Assembly (NCBI GenBank): GCA_025351125.1
Contig: JANXWN010000015.1
Location: 1 to 8,065 of the forward strand
DNA: 8,065 nt
Direction of reading: 5' to 3'
Source: Caulobacteraceae bacterium
Lineage (GTDB): Bacteria > Pseudomonadota > Alphaproteobacteria > Caulobacterales > Caulobacteraceae
Every line of letters begins with the position of its first letter. Within the stretch, counting starts at the first letter, position 1. Position numbers and translations under genes: made by a program. Under the pieces are notes generated by a model. The model was not told the origin of the DNA, ran no database searches, and saw only the letters and a list, made by a program, of their open reading frames with translations. Shown one piece after another: positions 5,339 to 8,065 of this stretch.

Positions 5339-7744
5339 ATGGCCGATCCTGCTCTGTCCATTGTAGTCCGCGTTGCGGCGGCCTGCGCCGCCGCCCATGC
5401 CACTGCCGGCCAAACCGCCCCGGCGCCCGCCACTAGCATCGGCGAAGTCGTGGTCACCGCAGACCGCGCCGGCTTGCTTGAGCGGCGACCCAACGACACG
5501 GTGTTCGGTTTGAGCAAGCCGCTGATCGAAACGCCGCGCGCCGCCAGTTTCGTGAGCGACACCACTCTTGAGCGGTACGGCATCCTTACCCTCGACAAAC
5601 TTACCGCCGTTTCACCGGGAACCTACACAGCCAGTTTTTACGGCGTCGCCGGATCGGTGGAAATTCGCGGCACTCTGGCGGAAAACTATTTTCGCGGCTT
5701 TAAGCGGATTGAGAACCGCGGCACCTACGCCACGCCCGTGGGCGACGCCGCGGAGTTGCAGATCTTGCGCGGGCCGCCATCGCCGATATTCGGCCCCGGC
5801 AAGGTCGGCGGCCTAGTCAACTTCATTCCCAAATCGGCCAACGAGAAGGGCGCCGACATTACCCATGCGACCGGAGCGGTAACCTTGACCGGCGGGAGCT
5901 ACGGCAAGAAAAACGCCACGGCCCAGGTCGGGGCGCCGGTTCGGCTGGGCGGCGCGCGCGGTGGCGTCTACGCCTACGGAGAGATTGAAGACTCAGACAG
6001 TTTTTATCTGGGTATCAATCCGAAACATCAATTGGGCGAAGTGTCCGTCGATTTCGATCTGGGCGGTGGCTGGAGCACAGCCTTGGGCGGCATGGTTTAT
6101 AACTCCACCGGTGATGTGCAGACCCCCGGCTGGAACCGCATCACCCCGGCTCTGATCAATACGGGAACTTATCTCACCGGTCGCAACAGCCTGATCGTTG
6201 ACGCCAATCACGACGGTCGACTAGAGCCGACTGAAATCAGCCCAGGGGGAATTTATCCTTACACCACCGCGCTTTACACCGCCTATTTCGGCTTTCCGCC
6301 CAAAATAGATCCCCGCTTCGTGCTCGACACGGGGATTGGCGTGACCAAGCTCAACCCGCGCGTCGTGTTTGTAAGTCGTGCGGATTTTTCCAACACCAAC
6401 ACCGACACTTTCTATTTTGATCTAGCCAAGGATTTTGGTGGCGGGAAAACCATCAAATTGCAGCAGTTTTTCGATCGACTGAGCAACCAGCGCTTCGTCA
6501 GCTATGGATTTCCCGCTGACTATCGGGCCTGGACGGAAGAAACCCGCCTGACGGTGACGCTTCCTTATGCGACGCCCAACGGCCTTTTCGTCACGAAAAC
6601 CTTGATTGGCGCGGCGGATCGTTACTATCGCGGCGAAAAAAAAGAGAGCTTCGACAGCGGCTTGATTTCCGTGGATCGGCGCGATCTTTCGGTTGGCGCG
6701 ACGGCGACCGATATCTTTGACTCGCCGTTTAATGGCTCGCCGGGCGGACTGGGCTGGGAAAACGATATCCGCAGTCGTTGGAACGATGTCGGCGTGTTCG
6801 AAACCAGCGATATCACGATCGGTGAGCGACTGAACGTCGTCTTGGGCGGACGCTTTGATCATTACGCAGCGACATCGCAGGACAAAGGCGTGTTCTCGTT
6901 TGAAACACCGGCTGCGGTCTCGGGGGCGCGAAACTCGTGGACGTATTCCGCAAGCGCCAGCTACAAACTCGGCGGCGGTTTAATGCCCTACGTCACCTAT
7001 GGTCGATCGGCGGCTTTAGAAGTGGAGCAGGCCGGGGATATCCGTCCGTCAAAAATTCAAGGGGGATTTGTATCTAATTCCACGCTCGCCGAAGCGGGTC
7101 TTAAGGTGCAGCTTTTGCACCATAGCCTGATCGGATCGTTCGATGTTTACCGACAGACCCGCACTCAGCTCGCGGGGCTGACCTCCGTCACCCAGCCGAC
7201 GATCGGCAAGGGATTTGAATACGAGGTGCGCTATTTAGCGACGCGGAATGTGAGTTTTACCCTGACCGGCGATGTCCAACACACCGAAATCATCGGGCCA
7301 GATCACAGCGTTGTCTATTTGCCGGTCTCCGCGGTTGGCGTCTCCGGCGGGAACGGATACGGCGGCGCCTTCCTCACCTTCGATTTCTCTAAGTGGGGGG
7401 GGCAGACCGGCAATTACAACGACAGCCTCGTGCCGCACGCGACCGGCGCCCTGTTCGCAACCTATACCAGCGACCGTCATGGATGGGGCCAATGGGGCGC
7501 GACGGCAGGGGCAAGCTATGCGTCCAAAACGTCCGGCACGGTGGCCGGCGCGGTGTCCTATCCAGCCTATGCGCTGGTCAATATGTCGGCGTTCGTGGCG
7601 CGCGGCCGGTATACCCTGACCGCCAACATCGATAACCTGTTTGACAGTTTGTATTTTACCCCCGATCAGGATGTCTACGCCAACGTCGCGGCCCTTCCCG
7701 GTCGTGGGCGAGAGTGGCGCGTTACCCTGAAGCGCACGTTTTAG
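5339..7744 (+). CDS. TonB-dependent outer-membrane receptor
   Basis: 801 residues. It is an outer-membrane gated channel that imports a scarce, bulky ligand using energy from TonB-ExbBD. Visible features in order: a short, poorly charged signal-peptide-like segment (1-24, ending ATAG); a TonB box (GEVVVTA, 35-41); the plug domain (about 55-168) with SVEIRG at 106-111 and ELQILRGPPSPIFGPG at 139-154, followed by GGLVNFIPK; then a beta-barrel ending NIDNLFDSLYFTP at 763-775 and the final strand GREWRVTLKRTF with the usual terminal Phe. Residues 288-299 (DANHDGRLEPTE) match the EF-hand calcium loop pattern. The plug resembles siderophore-type receptors, but its neighbours suggest a nutrient other than iron; the ligand cannot be assigned. 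The ATG at 5339 is the only usable start, since a stop lies 7 codons upstream in frame; GGTGAT, 9 nt before it, may serve as ribosome binding site. Confidence 0.93.
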   Translation: MADPALSIVVRVAAACAAAHATAGQTAPAPATSIGEVVVTADRAGLLERRPNDTVFGLSKPLIETPRAASFVSDTTLERYGILTLDKLTAVSPGTYTASFYGVAGSVEIRGTLAENYFRGFKRIENRGTYATPVGDAAELQILRGPPSPIFGPGKVGGLVNFIPKSANEKGADITHATGAVTLTGGSYGKKNATAQVGAPVRLGGARGGVYAYGEIEDSDSFYLGINPKHQLGEVSVDFDLGGGWSTALGGMVYNSTGDVQTPGWNRITPALINTGTYLTGRNSLIVDANHDGRLEPTEISPGGIYPYTTALYTAYFGFPPKIDPRFVLDTGIGVTKLNPRVVFVSRADFSNTNTDTFYFDLAKDFGGGKTIKLQQFFDRLSNQRFVSYGFPADYRAWTEETRLTVTLPYATPNGLFVTKTLIGAADRYYRGEKKESFDSGLISVDRRDLSVGATATDIFDSPFNGSPGGLGWENDIRSRWNDVGVFETSDITIGERLNVVLGGRFDHYAATSQDKGVFSFETPAAVSGARNSWTYSASASYKLGGGLMPYVTYGRSAALEVEQAGDIRPSKIQGGFVSNSTLAEAGLKVQLLHHSLIGSFDVYRQTRTQLAGLTSVTQPTIGKGFEYEVRYLATRNVSFTLTGDVQHTEIIGPDHSVVYLPVSAVGVSGGNGYGGAFLTFDFSKWGGQTGNYNDSLVPHATGALFATYTSDRHGWGQWGATAGASYASKTSGTVAGAVSYPAYALVNMSAFVARGRYTLTANIDNLFDSLYFTPDQDVYANVAALPGRGREWRVTLKRTF

Positions 7745-7750
7745 AACGTG
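7735..7750. promoter_or_regulatory. Dyad across the receptor stop codon and the MFS start region
   Basis: CACGTT (7735-7740) and AACGTG (7745-7750) form a perfect 6-4-6 inverted repeat covering the receptor's TAG stop. Within it, TTTTAGAACGT (7739-7749) also occurs in front of the receptor gene (5292-5302). It may be a regulator site, a structure affecting coupled translation of the MFS gene, or chance, since half of it is coding. Confidence 0.3.
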
Positions 7751-8065
7751 ATGACAATTTCACCGTCCGGCGCCGACAAGAGGTTGCGCCCCTGGCTGCT
7801 GGTGGCGGTGTTCAGCTTGGTCGGGTTCGTCATCAACGCCTCGACATTTTACGCCTTGGGCGTCGTTTTGCCCGATATGGTCCGGGACGAGCGATGGAGT
7901 TTTGGCGCCGCGGGTCTGGGCTTCACGATTTTGGGCGGGGCAGTCGGATCGTCGTCGTTTCTTCCGGCCCTGTTGATCCGCCGTTTCGGCGTCAGGTTTA
8001 CGGTATTGTGCGGAACGGGCGCCATGATGGCGGGCTTTGCCTGCATCTCGGTCGCCCATTCTCTG
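7751..8065 (+). CDS. MFS transporter, N-terminal part (cut by window edge)
   Basis: 105 codons from an ATG at 7751 to the window end, with no stop. The first residues (MTISPSGADKRLR) are a short cytoplasmic tail. Three membrane segments follow: about 15-40 (WLLVAVFSLVGFVINAS...), 52-74 (GAAGLGFTILGGAVGSS...) and 83-103 (FTVLCGTGAMMAGFACIS). Between the second and third lies LLIRRFGVR (75-82), a relaxed form of the MFS motif A that normally joins those helices. The protein would move a small solute across the inner membrane. The first helix with FYALGVVLPDM resembles monocarboxylate or aromatic-acid carriers of the family, but the substrate is not readable. It starts 6 nt after the receptor stop codon, with an alternative in-frame GTG at 7748 and no good ribosome binding site, so it is probably translated by coupling and transcribed with the receptor. 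Confidence 0.88.
   Translation, partial: MTISPSGADKRLRPWLLVAVFSLVGFVINASTFYALGVVLPDMVRDERWSFGAAGLGFTILGGAVGSSSFLPALLIRRFGVRFTVLCGTGAMMAGFACISVAHSL

Noticed and set aside
7760..8059. 99-codon minus-strand frame at the right edge
   Set aside because: The plus strand encodes a clear MFS transporter there; the antisense product is charged, disordered-looking and unrecognised.

Overview
The window looks like chromosomal DNA of an alphaproteobacterium. The reasons are its moderately high GC, a small stand-alone SWIB-domain protein, and a GntR regulator next to a TonB-dependent receptor and an MFS transporter, a grouping common in Caulobacterales, Sphingomonadales and Rhodospirillales. No rRNA, tRNA, CRISPR array or insertion sequence was seen, so the genus cannot be fixed from this sequence.

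Left block (1-3435, minus strand): one tightly spaced operon reading leftwards. The order is a GST-like protein (3435-2650), a crotonase-family enoyl-CoA hydratase (2602-1763, with a GTG start set by its ribosome binding site), glcD (1723-224) and the start of glcE (246 to the window edge). glcD and glcE encode the FAD-binding subunits of glycolate oxidase; glcF would be expected just outside. Placing glycolate oxidase behind a glutathione-dependent enzyme and a CoA-ester hydratase suggests a dedicated catabolic route that yields a 2-hydroxy acid, but the substrate is not readable from sequence.

Middle (3436-4569): a gene-poor stretch around one small gene, the SWIB protein (3891-4148). Upstream of it lies what I read as a decayed N-terminal fragment of phosphoenolpyruvate carboxylase (about 3534-3701, one in-frame stop). 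Downstream are two hairpins; the second is a nearly perfect 41-nt hairpin followed by a T-rich tract and looks like a strong terminator.

Right block (4570-8065, plus strand): a GntR/FCD regulator, a TonB-dependent outer-membrane receptor, and an MFS transporter cut by the window edge. The receptor and MFS genes are 6 nt apart and probably move one substrate across the outer and inner membranes. The 11-mer GTAACATTTTA occurs in front of both the regulator and the receptor; in front of the regulator it lies in a dyad (AACGTAA-N4-TTACGTT). This predicts a local circuit in which the regulator controls itself and the uptake genes. The regulator has an atypical recognition helix and lacks one of the usual FCD metal-binding histidines, and the receptor carries a textbook EF-hand-like calcium loop. 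Whether the right-hand importer feeds the left-hand operon is inference; the window gives no shared site to prove it.
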